A stretch of 64,000 nt of DNA from Spinacia oleracea (lineage: Eukaryota; Streptophyta; Magnoliopsida; Caryophyllales; Amaranthaceae). Under the pieces are notes generated by a model. The model made no database searches, was not told the origin of the DNA, and worked only from the letters and a program-made list of their open reading frames with translations. Positions within the stretch are counted from its first letter, which is position 1. Each line of letters opens with the position of its first letter. The position numbers and the translations under genes are program-made. Shown piece by piece: positions 23,232 to 34,804 of the stretch. The DNA lies in the NCBI RefSeq assembly GCF_020520425.1, contig NC_079488.1, forward strand, positions 26,352,247 through 26,416,246, in the 5' to 3' direction.

Positions 23232-25987
23232 CATGCATTGCAACTAGTGTTTGGAAAACATTCTTCTTGATACTTTCACTACTCAATTTTTCGAACATTC
23301 TAGTCAGAAATAGAGGTCAAATTAAAAGGTTGTTTAGCATATAAGAGTCAGAAACATGACCACCTTGCTTATTAGTGTCCACTAACCGTTTCAACATCAG
23401 GTTTCCTCCTTTGCCATCTAGACCATTGCTCCTTATCTGGTTTTCTCCAGTTCCACCAAAGTTCTTCACTTGTAAGTGGCTCCTCTATTGGCTTTTTCAC
23501 TTTTGGATCAACAAATGGGTGAGGTCGTCCAAATTTTTTGTCCTTCTCATATTCACTCAGCTCCTCACTTTCAAGGTCAGCCTGATAGACAACATATTCC
23601 GAAGAATCAATAGGATCTTCACCAATATCATCTGAAGTCTCTGTTAATTCTGGGTCTGAAAGAACTGGACTTAGTTCCTGCGAGCCAGCAACAGCAACAG
23701 CAACTGAGCCTTTATAGTTTTTACGCCTGCTTCCAGGCCTCTTCCCAAAGGATGAATCACTTGTTGACTCTCCTTTTGGTTCAGGAGCTCTGGCAGCTCT
23801 AACGCGATCAGCAGTGCCTTCAGGCCAGTAATCCTGTCCTGGAATACTTGCACGTGCACCAGAGGCAGGCTCAATCCTCCCGGATGAAGAGTCCTTATAA
23901 CTGTAATATGGTGCACGCTCAACAGATACTTCCTCAAAGGCTTCTTCCTCCTGTTGACACTTTATACTGTGTAACCGAGACCTTGCTGGCAGAGGACACA
24001 GTCTCCCTCTGTTAAGTAACATTGAATTGGAAGATGAGGCCTACATGCATTAGAAAATAAGTACATTTCAACACTCCAGCATAGAGGAACTAATTGATGT
24101 ACTCTTCACTTTTAATTACAGATGACAGATGGCAGAAAAAGTCCTATAAATCCATAATTGCAAAAGATCGATGATGAAATCAAAGAAATCAACTGAAGTT
24201 AGATACACAATAAGCAATTTCAAGTACCCTTTAGAGGGTTAAAAAAAGATTATAAACAGGTAATCGTTGTCTTTTTAAGCTTAAATTGTATCACTAAAAC
24301 TGATAGATCTCTTCGCCCGACCGGTCAGTTGTCAGTCTCACTCCTTCCTAAAAATCAATTCACTTCCATTCTCCAAATCTCGACAACTGCAGCACCAAAA
24401 ACCCATCCTACAAAAAAAATGCACTATTCAACTGTCCCAAACCACCTTTCTCTAAGGCTTTATGGTTCAAACCCATAAGACTAGCAAGCATATAGATGTT
24501 AGTGATGTCCCTACTTTCCTCCATTCCTTTTTTATGTCTCTACTTTCCTTTTTAATTTGTTCAATTTTGTTGCTCCTGTTTGAAATCTTTCCTTCTAAGT
24601 TTTAACGTCTTCTTTTTTCTTCTTTTTTTACCCCACCTAATGGTTCCCCTAACTCCACCCACACACTTTATCTTAATCATTAGTTAGCCCTAAACGCCCA
24701 CCAAATGGGTGTCCCCCTTACTTCCGTTAACTCCATCCACCTAATTTCAATCTACCCTAAAAATTCATACTTACCTTCGTCTCTCCCATGTTCCCCATAG
24801 GAATATCATAAGGGAATAGAGGGCGTAAAAAGTAATTGTTATGCTATATCTAGTTATGGTACATTTTTTATTAACCTACATGTATTAAATTAATGATCTT
24901 CGCAAAATCAAACATGACTTATTAACTTCTAATGAAGGGAGTAAAGAGTTTAAGACACAACCAAAGAAGATAAATAAGAGAAAAAGTTGCCTAATTTAAC
25001 CACTCCAAATGTTCCAGGACAATGTCTATGCCGTCAGATAACATAACATGTCAGCCATCTTCACAAATACACAAACTCATATCATTTCCACTTGCAGGTC
25101 CAAAAACTAACATTGTCTCCATTTCATAACATATGCTGTTGTTGAAGTCAAACTTTGACCATTAATTTCTGAAATTATGTCAATGAGAAATTTTACCAGG
25201 TTCTCGAAATTTGATAAACTACCTAGTATCATGCTATTTTAACTATATTCGAGGTACATTGTAAGTTTCTAACTTGTGAGTCCTAATTGAGACAACAATG
25301 CTATTTTTGGGATTCACTTGTCAAACTTCAAATTTTTTGGTTCCATTTCCTTTTTTGTGCTGATTTTGAGTAACTAGTTCGACCATTAATCCCAAAAAAA
25401 AATTATCGTCTCAATCCTGATACCTGGTGTATTTCCAAAACATTGGGGGCACAAAGCAAATTAGTGAATTTCACTAAATCAATTACGGAGACACGGAGTA
25501 ATATAATTCTTGTTATAGTTTTATCAAAATACTACTCCATATTATGCAAGAAATTCATGGTCACACTGAAGTTTTCCAGTATTAGCAATTTATGTCTTCG
25601 GATCATATGAGTCATATGACAGACAATTAGACAAAGCACAAAATGGAATTCAAATTAACCATTTTACTCGAAAATAATATCAAATATGTACCCTGCTAAT
25701 TCATACAACACATGAAAACCATACCAAAAAAATATGTGAAAAAAATATTAAAAAATTGATGATTATGAACAAACACAGAAATTAAAGAAAAAATGTAGAA
25801 ATTACCTTGAAAAACGAGCCATCACATGGAATCATACACCTCAATCCTCTATCTGCAACAAGAATAAAACAAAAACCAATTCCAGAATTTAGCTAAGACG
25901 AATTCCAGGATAGGAAAATGAATAAATTAGAAAAAGGGATTGATAGAACTGACCTTGAAAAACCCAGTTTGTTGATAAATTGGCCAT
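15986..25987 (-). CDS. HMR: HEMERA / pTAC12 (PAP5), plastid-transcription and phytochrome-signalling protein
   Basis: Ten exons on the minus strand join into 519 codons: 25954-25987, 25806-25852, 23387-24040, 22842-22954, 20491-20750, 19183-19304, 18516-18584, 17725-17778, 17167-17271 and 15986-16084. Phases agree at every junction. The product has a plausible transit peptide (Ser/Arg-rich, up to about residue 55). It then has the family signatures DYWPEGTADRVRAARAP, WWNWRKPDKEQWSRW, MAETGQVKLYGEQPTLTE, EWVKAWKGDTSREA, IMMGTDIRIRRDPLAMRM, GGDPVYPTINYIQDPD and DFHEPTPNML. It ends with an acidic LTDFLLDFDEED, the place of the known transactivation motif. Length fits the family (about 520 residues). 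In Arabidopsis HMR is a subunit associated with the plastid-encoded RNA polymerase, also acts in the nucleus in phytochrome signalling, and is essential for greening. The intron after exon 8 uses a GC donor. No break was found, so I take it as functional. The start is the only ATG in frame with exon 2 and the transit peptide. Confidence 0.94.
16085..17166 (-). other. HMR intron 9
   Basis: 1082 bp between the last two coding exons. It holds short GC-richer patches around 16290-16350 and 16470-16510 that give spurious frames but no recognisable element. Confidence 0.8.
17719..17724 (-). other. GC donor splice site of HMR intron 8
   Basis: Read on the minus strand the exon ends GAG and the intron begins GCAAGT, the strong consensus for the rare GC-AG introns. 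The acceptor is TGTAG at 17272-17276. No GT in the neighbourhood keeps the frame between GENE and DEDEDSDSEG. The use of GC is therefore inferred with good support. Confidence 0.85.
19700..19825 (+). repeat. SINE-like 3' end with (TTG)n tail in HMR intron 5
   Basis: CCGACCCCAAATCATTTTGG, then GATTAAGGCTTTG and six TTG units (19805-19822), is the typical 3' end of tRNA-derived plant SINEs with a TTG tail. A convincing B box was not found upstream, so the 5' border is uncertain. It lies on the strand opposite to HMR. Confidence 0.6.
20848..21186. mobile_element. MITE-like insertion in HMR intron 4
   Basis: The left end starts GGCCCTGCTTGATTCAACGG, and the reverse complement of the right end starts GGCTCCGTTTGTTTTGGCAG. 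Both continue into a shared AAAATGATTTTCC. The interior is purine-rich. The terminal repeats are imperfect and no clear target duplication was seen. Confidence 0.55.
22465..22760. mobile_element. Truncated Stowaway-type MITE in HMR intron 4
   Basis: TACTCCCTCCGTTCCACAAA marks a left end. No matching right end (GGAACGGAGGGAGTA) is found before exon 4, so the right end is lost or very diverged. The right limit given is approximate. Confidence 0.5.
23171..23228. repeat. (TG)n followed by a 28-base G tract in HMR intron 3
   Basis: A TG dinucleotide repeat is followed by GGAGGGGGGA and 28 consecutive Gs on the plus strand, i.e. a C tract in the HMR transcript. It lies about 160-215 bp from exon 3 within a 432-bp intron. 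Confidence 0.95.
24041..25805 (-). other. HMR intron 2
   Basis: 1765 bp separate the second exon from the large third exon. Pyrimidine-rich sequence around 24500-24780 resembles the interior of Stowaway-type MITEs, but no ends could be set. No other gene is seen. Confidence 0.75.
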
Positions 25988-26231
25988 TTTTATGCATTAA
26001 ACTGGAGCATGAAGAAATTTAGGAGAGAGAAAAAAGGATGTTGGGAGATAAACGATAAGAATTTGCTTGGGAATTTTGATTGTAAGGTTTATGTGAGGGT
26101 TTTAGAAGTTTTGCGAGTTTAGTCTTTTTGGGCGACGGTTAAAAGGACTGTTAAGTACTTAAGTTAGTTAAGTAGTAGTACTGTAAAATCTAAAATGGGT
26201 ATTGAACTCTAGTAGACGGGTCGTGTTTTTT
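25988..26231 (-). promoter_or_regulatory. HMR 5' leader and promoter-proximal region
   Basis: About 245 bp separate the HMR start codon from the first MULE-like terminal repeat. The stretch contains purine-rich leader sequence (minus strand CTCTCCTAAATTTC near the start). A TATA box could not be assigned with confidence. Core promoter elements must be here or inside the transposon. Confidence 0.5.
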
Positions 26232-26294
26232 TACTCCGCAGTACGGAGGAGGGTTTCTCAGCCCATAATGACTTGCGTCCAAAATGGATACAAG
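26232..26294 (+). repeat. MULE-like terminal inverted repeat, left
   Basis: The sequence contains TACTCCG, GTACGGAGGAGGG, CCATAATGACTTGCGTCC and GGATACAAGT. Every one of these blocks has a counterpart, in the same order, in the reverse complement of 51137-51195. Confidence 0.65.
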
Positions 26295-27845
26295 TACCAT
26301 TATAATAATATTAACTGGTTAAATTATAATGGAGAAATCTTTAAAATGAGCTGGAATAGTACTTTTGCACCGTAACGGGGAATGGGATCCCCTGAAATTT
26401 GAGGGGGGAAAACATGGTGGGAAAATTTCGCCAATTTGCAGCAAAGTTTTCCGCGAAAAGTTGGAGGAAAATATTTACACGAAATTCCTTCGATTAAAAC
26501 AAGAGTTCCTCTGTTCCCTTTACAGGAGAGAGAAAGAAACCAGAAAATGTTCTTGCTTCCAACAGGAGAGAGAAAGAAACCAGAACAAAATCGTCCATAT
26601 GAGAGAGAAAGATAAGGGGAGATAAGGGATGGTACCAACTTATAGAGAACTGTTTGAATTATTTTCCCCAATATTCCCAATTTTCAACTGATTGAAAATG
26701 TATTTGAAGTTTGGTTCTTCATTGAAATTAAAGTCGAAATTCAAAGAGTATTAACTTGAAGATGAAAATGTATTCATAAATGGAAATGTATCGATTTATG
26801 AAAGAAAAAATATACTACATTTGGACTTAACAAGTACCATTGATTATCTGGTAAAAAATAGAATATAATGTATGTGTACCAATATAGATATTGGTACTAT
26901 ATATGTACCATACTTTAGATATGTAACAAAGAAGTTAACATATGATACTAAATTTGAAATTTAGTACACTAGAAATACGTTTAAACTAAGGTTGGTACTT
27001 CAGTTGTACCATTCTTTTAAAAAATATTAAAATTATATTAAATTTGTACCATGATGCAAATTTGGTATTTGTTACGTACCAGTATTGGGGGAATGGTATG
27101 ATATATGTACCAAATTTACGACCCGACATAAATTCAGGTATTTTATTTATACCAAATGTGAAATGAACAAAATTTGGTATTATAATAATACTATATTCTA
27201 AAAAAGTTTATATTTGGTACGTATTATGTACCATAATAATTTTACGAAGAAAGTCAATAAGATAATACCAAATTTTGAGAATATTTTTTACCTTTTCAAG
27301 GTCCTATTTGTCAGAGGAGATTGGTTCCCCTTATTCCGACACGTTATTGGCCAGCCAAAATATCCCAAAAAAGGGGGGAAATTATGGAAATAGAAGGGCG
27401 GGAAAAATAGAAAGTACAGTATAAATCGAATTTAGGGGTTTATTGTTTTAGGAGAGATAAAGAAAGCAGAGTTGAGTTGAATTTGGTATTCCACAAAAAT
27501 CAACAGTTGGTCGCACATCATCGAGCAAGTTTAAGGTATGTGCTTGTCTTAATTTTGAATCAATATATGAATTTTGCATATTCAATTAATGAATTAGGGT
27601 AATCAGTTATTGATAAATTGCAATTATGTTTTGAACTTGAGCAAAACAAATTATTGGTAATTTGTAAGAATTGAGGCATGATTATTAATTAAGTGTGAAT
27701 TATAATAATCTGTATTGATAATTAAATAAGTGGGAATGTATAAGCCTTGAGAATGGATAATGATTTTTAGTTATTGAAATCTTTGTTAGGGTTAGGGTTT
27801 TGAAAGGGGTTTTTACTTAATTGAAATGTAAAATGTTGCAGAAAT
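26295..27845 (+). other. Non-coding 5' part of the MULE
   Basis: No gene is visible. GGTAC/GTACC motifs recur about 15 times between 26830 and 27260. A 24-bp piece with GGAGAGAGAAAGAAACCAG is duplicated at 26525 and 26564. A leader with a probable intron (donor AAGGTATGTG near 27535, acceptor TTGCAG at 27836-27841) precedes the FAR1 start codon. Confidence 0.6.
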
Positions 27846-30702
27846 ATGGTTGAATTTGTTGGGAATGATAATGAGGATGTAATTGAGGATGTAATTGAGG
27901 AAGTAAACATTACGGATGATGAAGAAGAAAATGGAGCCGATGATGATGTAGTGAGTCCTCCATTTGTTGGGATGGTATTCCAAAGTTGGGAAGAAGTGGA
28001 TACGTACTACAAAAGGTATGGGAGACAACAAGGATTTGGCATACTCCGTGCTGCAGGGTCGTATGTGCAAAAGGGGGGGGGGCAAAATCTAAGGAACTGA
28101 GGGGATACTTGTGGAAGTGTGAATGTTATGGTCGTGCAGTGTATAGGCGTCGGGTTGAGGGGAAAGGGTTTACTCAACTAGGGATGAGCTTGGCACCAAA
28201 AGGTCAAAGAAATGTGATTGCCCGGTTCTAATGTATTGCAACAGGACTAAGGATGGGGAATGGGTGGTTAAAAGGGCAGTTAATGAGCATAAGAACCATT
28301 GTCCAACACCGAGGAAATCTAGGTATGTTCCTAGGTATCGATAGGAAGACATCACCTCTCTTGTAAAGAGGAAGTTGTTCAATGACTACAACTCGGGTGC
28401 TAATGTTCCTCAGATATTTAACTGTCTAGCTAGCGAGAGGAATGGAGTTGAGAATGTGACATTCACCAAAAATGTTCTTCAAAACATCATTGCTAGGGAT
28501 AAGGCAGAAAAGATGAAGGAGGGAGATTGGAATGCAATGTGGAAGTACTTTAAAGCGATGTCTACTGACAACGAAAATTTCTTTCACAAGCATAGGGTGG
28601 GTGAGTATAACATATTAAAGGATGTGATGTGGGTAGATGCTAGGAGTAGAGCTGCTTACGAAGAGTTTGGAGATGTTGTAGTGTTTGACTCCACCTACTT
28701 AACAAACGAGTATGACTTGCCATTTTCTAACTTTGTTGGGGTTGATCACCATGGTCAAACCATTCTGCTTGGGTGTGCATTGTTATCCCATGAAGATTCA
28801 GAGACCTTTGAATGGTTATTTACCGAGTGGTTGTCATGTATGTCTAACAAAAAACCCATTGGTTTTCTTACTGACCAAGACGCTGCCATGAGGAAGGCCC
28901 TACGAGAAGTAATGTCTGATGTCCGACATCGATGGTGCTTGTGGCACATACTTACCAAGTTCAGTCACAAACTTGGAAAATACAATGACTATGAGCTGTT
29001 CAAAGTTGAGCTTCATAATGTGATTTACAACAGCCTTACCCAGAATGAATTTGAAGTGCAATGGTGTGATGTAATCAACAAGTATAAACTGGAGGGTGAG
29101 ATTTGGCTTGCAGGTAATTCCATAATTATATTTTTCATTATTTCATATATGGTACATTAATTAAAAAAGCATATGGTACATTTTCATGCAGACACACATT
29201 TTCCTGCAGAAAAAACAGACTTTAAGATGTGCAAGAGTTGTTTATGTTGATCTCCTTTTGCTACTATTTCAGGATTATACCATGGAAGGGAAATGTGGGT
29301 GCCTGCATTTATGAACGGGATGTTTTGGGCTGGAATGAAGAGCACTCAAAGATCCGAAAGCATAAACAGGTTCTTTGATGGGTTCGTTTATAAGCACACT
29401 CGATTGTTTGAGTTTGCTCCATTTTATATTAAAGTAGTGGAATCTAGAGCTAACGATGAGCAACAGGCTGATGCAGCTGACCAAAGGGCAGTTCGCCCGT
29501 GGGCCACCCAATTTAGTGTTGAGAGAGCCTTTAGAAAGGTGTACACAGATGCAGAATTCCTCGAGGTTCAAGAGCAGTGCAATCGTGTACTGTACCTTAC
29601 TTCTCTTGAGACTACTATGGTGTCAGCTGAAGTTGCACATCATAAGCTGGAGGACAGAGTGTGGGTGTTGTGTAAGGAAACCCGCAAGGAATTTTCAACA
29701 AAGTACAGGCGGAATTATATCGTGCAGATAAATTTGGAGATAAAATTGGCGGAGTGCGAATGCAAGCTATTTGAAAGTGACGGTATACTTTGCAGGCACA
29801 TTATAAAAGTGTATGACATGCATGACATTCAAGATGTCCCAGATGTTTATATTCTTCGTAGATGGAGGAAAGATGTGTCAAGAAGCACTCGCGCGTGAAG
29901 GTGGTGTACCATGATCCAAGTAAGACCGAAGATGTCATGAAGCATGATAAATTAATGCTAGCATACGAGCCAATCAGTTTGAAGGCGTCAACGAATCCCG
30001 AGTGCATTAAAATCGTGATGGATACATTGAAGGTGTTGGAGAAGCGGTTGGATCAACAGTTGATTGGTGTGGAAGATATGGATGCTGATGAGACACAGGA
30101 TGATGTTGGTACTCCTAGTTTGACTCAAACCAACAAGAAGAGGGCAACTACTCCAAAATCTGTTACCAATGGGTGCAGTCAAACCAAAAACAAGAGGACC
30201 ACCAAAAGTACCCCTAAGTCTGTGAACAAACGAAACAAATGTGCAACACCTCCTGATAACGTCATTGTGAATGATCCTGTGGCAAGAAATAAACCACATA
30301 GGACACCAAGTTGTAGGCATCGTTCTTGTGTTGATCCAAAAAAGAAAACACCCATTAGGAGAAGGAGAATCAAAACAAATGATGTTACTGGTTGCTCACA
30401 GGAACCTCCCACGCAGGTATTACAAATGTATTTATAGTACTTGTTACGTTGCAGTTCATATGTCCAAACCAGTAACTTTGATTTGACTTATTCTTATTCA
30501 GGGCGCTGATGATGTTGAGTTTACACACACTTCCGCTGGGGGTATTGAGATGTTATCTCAAGATGGGTCATTTGGGTATTTCACCAGCATTGTTGGAGGA
30601 GATGATGGACTTGACATTGTTGGTGATGTTGGTGATGATGGACTTGGACTTGACAATGTTGATGATCTTTTATGCCGAAATTCTCTTGGGTGGGATAATT
30701 GA
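27846..30702 (+). pseudogene. FAR1-type MULE transposase (FHY3/FAR1-related), broken
   Basis: Domains follow in the family order. First comes an acidic N-terminus, then the FAR1 zinc-finger region (YKRYGRQQGFGILRA, KCDCPVLMYC, then NEHKNHC). The MULE transposase domain follows, with the first Asp in VVVFDSTYL, the second in FLTDQDAAM, and RWCLWHI. A SWIM finger comes next (CEC with CRHIIKV), then a basic tail and an acidic last exon (30502-30702). Introns run 29114-29272 and 30417-30501. It is broken by a shift in the G10 run near 28072, a further shift before KCDCPV, a TAG after PRYR near 28342, and a one-base shift near 29890. A DDE-type MULE transposase is the best reading. A domesticated FRS transcription factor is less likely given the breaks and the transposon setting. 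Confidence 0.88.
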
Positions 30703-31209
30703 TCTTCGAAGTCAAAACTATGAAGAGGAAAATAGGTTTAACAATGAAATTGTTTATGTGTTGTTGTTCATTTCAGATATTTGAATGATCTATATGTATG
30801 TGTTTCTGTGTATGTGTTTGAATGGGACATAATCTATATTTATGTGTTGTTATTACTACAACTTTGCGATCCTTACTTTCATTCTCCAAGACTTAAAAAG
30901 TACTAATTAACCTAAATTGGTACAAATACTGTACCAAATACAGCACACATATCCCAATTTGGTACAAAAATTCCAAAAAATTTAACAAAGATACCCTAAT
31001 TTGGTACAACAAATGTAACAAATTCAACATGCGTGGGCTGTATTTGTATAACTAGGGTACCAATTTTTAAAAGTCCCTACTTAGTGTCCAGTAATCCATA
31101 CTTAATTTAGGATAGGTTCAGTGGTTGTATTAAATCTATGCCCTTCCATTTTTTTTGAACTTCTTTTTGAAAAAATACGTTTCATGTGTAGGTATCTTGA
31201 AAACCCTAA
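30703..31209. other. MULE non-coding sequence up to the CACTA insertion
   Basis: No gene is visible. TTGGTAC motifs recur at 30918-31015, as in the 5' part of the MULE. The last three bases, TAA, are duplicated on the far side of the CACTA element. Confidence 0.6.
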
Positions 31210-33052
31210 CACTAGTAGAAAAAACCCCTGTTGCAGCCCCCTTGTTGCAGCGTACAGGTATTAATACGCTTCAACAACCAGTCGGTCAACGCGGGTCAAA
31301 CCCTTTAAAGGGTTATTGCAGCGTACAATTTAATTGTTCCCTGCAAAAAAGTTTGTTGCAGCGTACATTTTAAAAGCCCCCTGCAATAGCCTGTTATTAT
31401 TGCAGCGTACAATTTAAAAGCCCCCTGCAATAGCCCGGGTAAAAAAAAATTCGCTGCAGTATTAGTTGAATAATTCAAAACAAATCAAAGCATCTCAAAA
31501 TTTGGGTTCTCGCACTTAACTCTCTTCTTCTTCCCTTAGATTCCCTGCGTCGTCCCCTCAAAAAAAATACCATTCCCTGCATCGCCCAAAAAGCTTCCTC
31601 GTCGATCGTACTGGCCTCCTTGCCAGTCGCTGGTGGGTCTCTTTTTCGCCTCCTCTCCAGTCGCAACCTGTTAGCTTGCTCGGCCGGTGGTTTCAAGGAA
31701 AAACTTAGCTGGCTCGCCGGTGGTTCCAAGAAAGAAAGTTGCTCGCGTCCTGCTTTCCGTCAACCTCTTCCATGTCCCTTCTTTTAGGTTTGTTCAAGTC
31801 GCTTATCTGATTTTCGTTTTAAGAATTAGGGTTTGTTCATTTCATTTTTAGGGTTGTGTGAGTTTGTTCAATTCGTTTTTAGAGTTCAATTCGTTTTTAG
31901 GGTTTGGTCATAGATAAAGATGTGGTGGTGTTGGAATTAGAGAATGGTGGTGGGGTGGAGCAAGGGAGGTGGAGTTGACGGTTGTATTTTCACTACGCAC
32001 TTGAATCATGTATGACAGTGTACCCGAAATCTCTGACAAAACCCACCAAACTCCATAATTCTATATTTTTTTTATTGTATTTATGATGTCTTAAGTTGAG
32101 TACATCTTGCCTCTTTTTAGCTTGTAATTTCTGCTACAGATCTCCAGTGGTGCTTGTTCTTGTTCTTAATCTTCTGTATTAATATTCAAACTTCTGTATG
32201 CAAGATGCTGATTGATTTTCTCTTCATTACTTGTCAGGTTCCAGAGCAAGATTGATTCTGCTGAAGGATCATAGCTGCCAGGACATTCATACCCGTCATG
32301 TTGCACAAGGTTGTAGTTGCCTGCTTGGTGATGGTGGTGGTAACATTGCCTTGTAAGATTCCCTGTGTATTGGTAACTCCCTTAAGAACTGTGTAGTAGA
32401 TTTCATCATTCCATGTGTCTTATGCAGTTGATTTCTAACTTGAGAATTATTGCCTCTAAAGTGTGTGTATTTCTAGTAGTTATCCTTTCATTGATATGTA
32501 TATGAACTAAAAATCGGTTAGGAGCGGGTCACATGAAAATGGTGTCGAACATTGGTAGAAAGGGATTCAATATGTTCTGGACTCCTAGGAGATTCAATAT
32601 ATTTTGCCAACCATCAATTGTTCAACCGAGCTTAAACTTCAGATTGGATTGTGTTGCAGATGAAGAAGAATGGAACCTGAAATTTGCTTTCAGTTATCTT
32701 CGCTTGATATTTACAGAACGTAAAATGATGTTGCTGAATTTATGTTATTTTTAGGAACTAAAATGTTGTTATGAGCTATAAGTATGTTTGAGGGAAATGC
32801 CAATTTATATTATAATATATGTTCCATTTCAGTGTTATTGCTTTTGGGACTCTTTGCAGTCATCTAGTAAGTTAGTTTTTAGATTAATTCAAGACTAATT
32901 TTGTTGTTTTTGTCAGTAAACTAAGAGTTAATTAATTGATGATGATTGTTTTCAATAGGGAACAACTTTGCTTTGGTTGACATTCATGATCCCTTCACTG
33001 AAACCATCACCTTGTGCTTAGTCTAGTGGTGAGAGTTGTGCCTCAGCTACTC

Positions 33053-33451
33053 CAATTCAGTATTATTTCTGTTTGGTTCTTTTTGCCTAATCTCGATAAA
33101 GAGAATCCCAACAATAAAAGGGTTATAGATAGTTTCTGCAACTGGTATTATGCCTCAACAAGATTAGCAACTATAATTGCTTTGACAGTTATTGTGTTCA
33201 TTCAAGATAAAGGTTGGCCAATTGGGTACGGTGTGCCTGCATGTCTTATGGTACTTTCAATCGCAGCCTTTCTATTCGGTTCACCATTGTATGTTCATGT
33301 CAAGGTTAAGGATAGCTTGTTTGTTGGTATGTTTCAAGTTCCAATAGCCGCTTTTCGGAAAAGGAAAATTTAGTCGTCCTCATATTGAGGATGAAGATCA
33401 GTACTTTCGCGGAAATGGCTCTGAGAAAACAACCCTCAGTGACATCTTAAG
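33053..33451 (+). pseudogene. Captured fragment of an NPF (NRT1/PTR) transporter gene
   Basis: The peptide contains SFCNWYYAST, LTVIVFIQDKGWPIGYGVPA and FGSPLYVHVKVKDSLF, which fit membrane helices and loops of the NPF family of proton-coupled nitrate, peptide and hormone carriers. Near 33370 one extra A shifts the frame. The following frame continues with PHIEDEDQYFRGNGSEKTTL and ends at a plausible donor. Only about 130 of roughly 600 residues are present. It lies inside the CACTA element, so it is a captured exon, not a gene. Confidence 0.8.
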
Positions 33452-34048
33452 GTAATATTTTAATACTCTAACATTCTACAGCACTTTGAGGTTTTTGGTG
33501 TGCTTATTCTGTTGATCATGAATCATTCCACTACTCCAATATTATACTCTGGTCAATATGGACAAAATCACTACCATGATACTATGCTCAATAAGTTCTA
33601 AAGGTAGTATACATCATTCATCGTATCTTAGATGATGACATTTATTTATGGTTCTTTTTAGTGTTTTTTGTTTAATTATTATTTTTATGATGTATGAAGG
33701 ACATATCCCTGGAGAATGTGTCAAGCATGTATGAGCTTTTTGAGGCATTTCATGTTGTGCCATTGAGGCAGGCTAGCATCCTTTTCATTTTAGTGAAGCA
33801 TGATAAATTGAGTGCTAGACCAAGGTATGCAGTTTATCTAATATGTTTTGTTTACTAGCTTTTGTTTTAGCATTACGAACTGGGTGTTTCAGGAATTCGG
33901 GTTCATATCAAAATGATTATTTAGGGAAATAGGGTGGAAATTGTAACTAGTTGTTTATGTTATTGTTTCATTTGAAGGTTTATGCTTTAGATGCAAACCG
34001 CAGCAAGTTCTGAAAATTAAAATAGCATTGATATTCTGCTTCTGACAG

Positions 34049-34804
34049 GTTCTAACATTGGTGTTACTGGATCTTCCTGGACTTCTGTTTTTCTCCACAT
34101 ATACTCTCCTTGTCCTCTTTTGGGCAGAGATCGATCATCAGGTAGAGTGTAATTAATCTGATGTTGCCTTGCTTACATTTGAAAATGACAACATTCATTT
34201 CATCTTAGCTCCTTTTCCGCCTAACAAGTGCCTACTTTTTCAGGCTAGATATCTACCAACTGATAAGTTGAGGCTTGTTTACATATTGCTAAACGCTGGA
34301 ATTTACTTCATACAGGTTTATTACATCTCATGTTTACTTTATCTTTCATGTTAGTGATTTGTTACCAGTTTATTTTCAAAGGGTTTGAACCCATGATAGT
34401 TATATTTTATGCTTTAGGTTTGTATCTGGATTTTTCTCTGGTTGTATAACAATGAAGCATTGGAAACCGTAGGACGGATCTTTATTGCAGGTTTGTTTAT
34501 GTTATTGATGATGATTTTTTTTTTGTTATGGGACCACTATTTTCAGACTGTCTAAACTTCTTTATATTCTGTCAGCTGTCTCATTTGTTGCTGCGATCAG
34601 TTTCTTGTTTTACGGACGAAGGTCAGTTTTTGAATGTTTGAGTAGTTTGATCGTCTATAACCGAACAACAATGCAAATTTGATATACCAGTATACTTCGT
34701 ATCTGTAATTACTTGTCATGTTTTCTATGAACGACTCCAGATTGTTTGTAATGCTGAGACAGTTCCCAATTGAATCTAAAGGAAGAAGTAAGAAGTTATA
34801 CGAG
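34049..34804 (+). pseudogene. Captured fragment of a TOM1/TOM3/THH1-family gene
   Basis: Five exons with GT-AG introns (34049-34141, 34244-34315, 34418-34490, 34576-34621, 34741-34804) join in frame. They carry VLLDLPGLLFFSTYTLLVLF, LPTDKLRLVYILLNAG, IQVCIWIFLWLYNNEALETV, FLFYGRRLF and QFPIESKGRSKKLYE. These are typical of the seven-helix tonoplast proteins related to tobamovirus multiplication factor TOM1. The first exons and the C-terminal helices are missing. That introns are retained means capture happened at DNA level. An earlier exon-like piece (33699-33823) and a later one (35455-35560, with a 27-bp duplicated segment) are not recognised. Confidence 0.85.

Noticed and set aside
27986-28231. 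Separate 81-codon frame
   Set aside because: It is the shifted continuation of the FAR1 zinc-finger region, not a separate gene.
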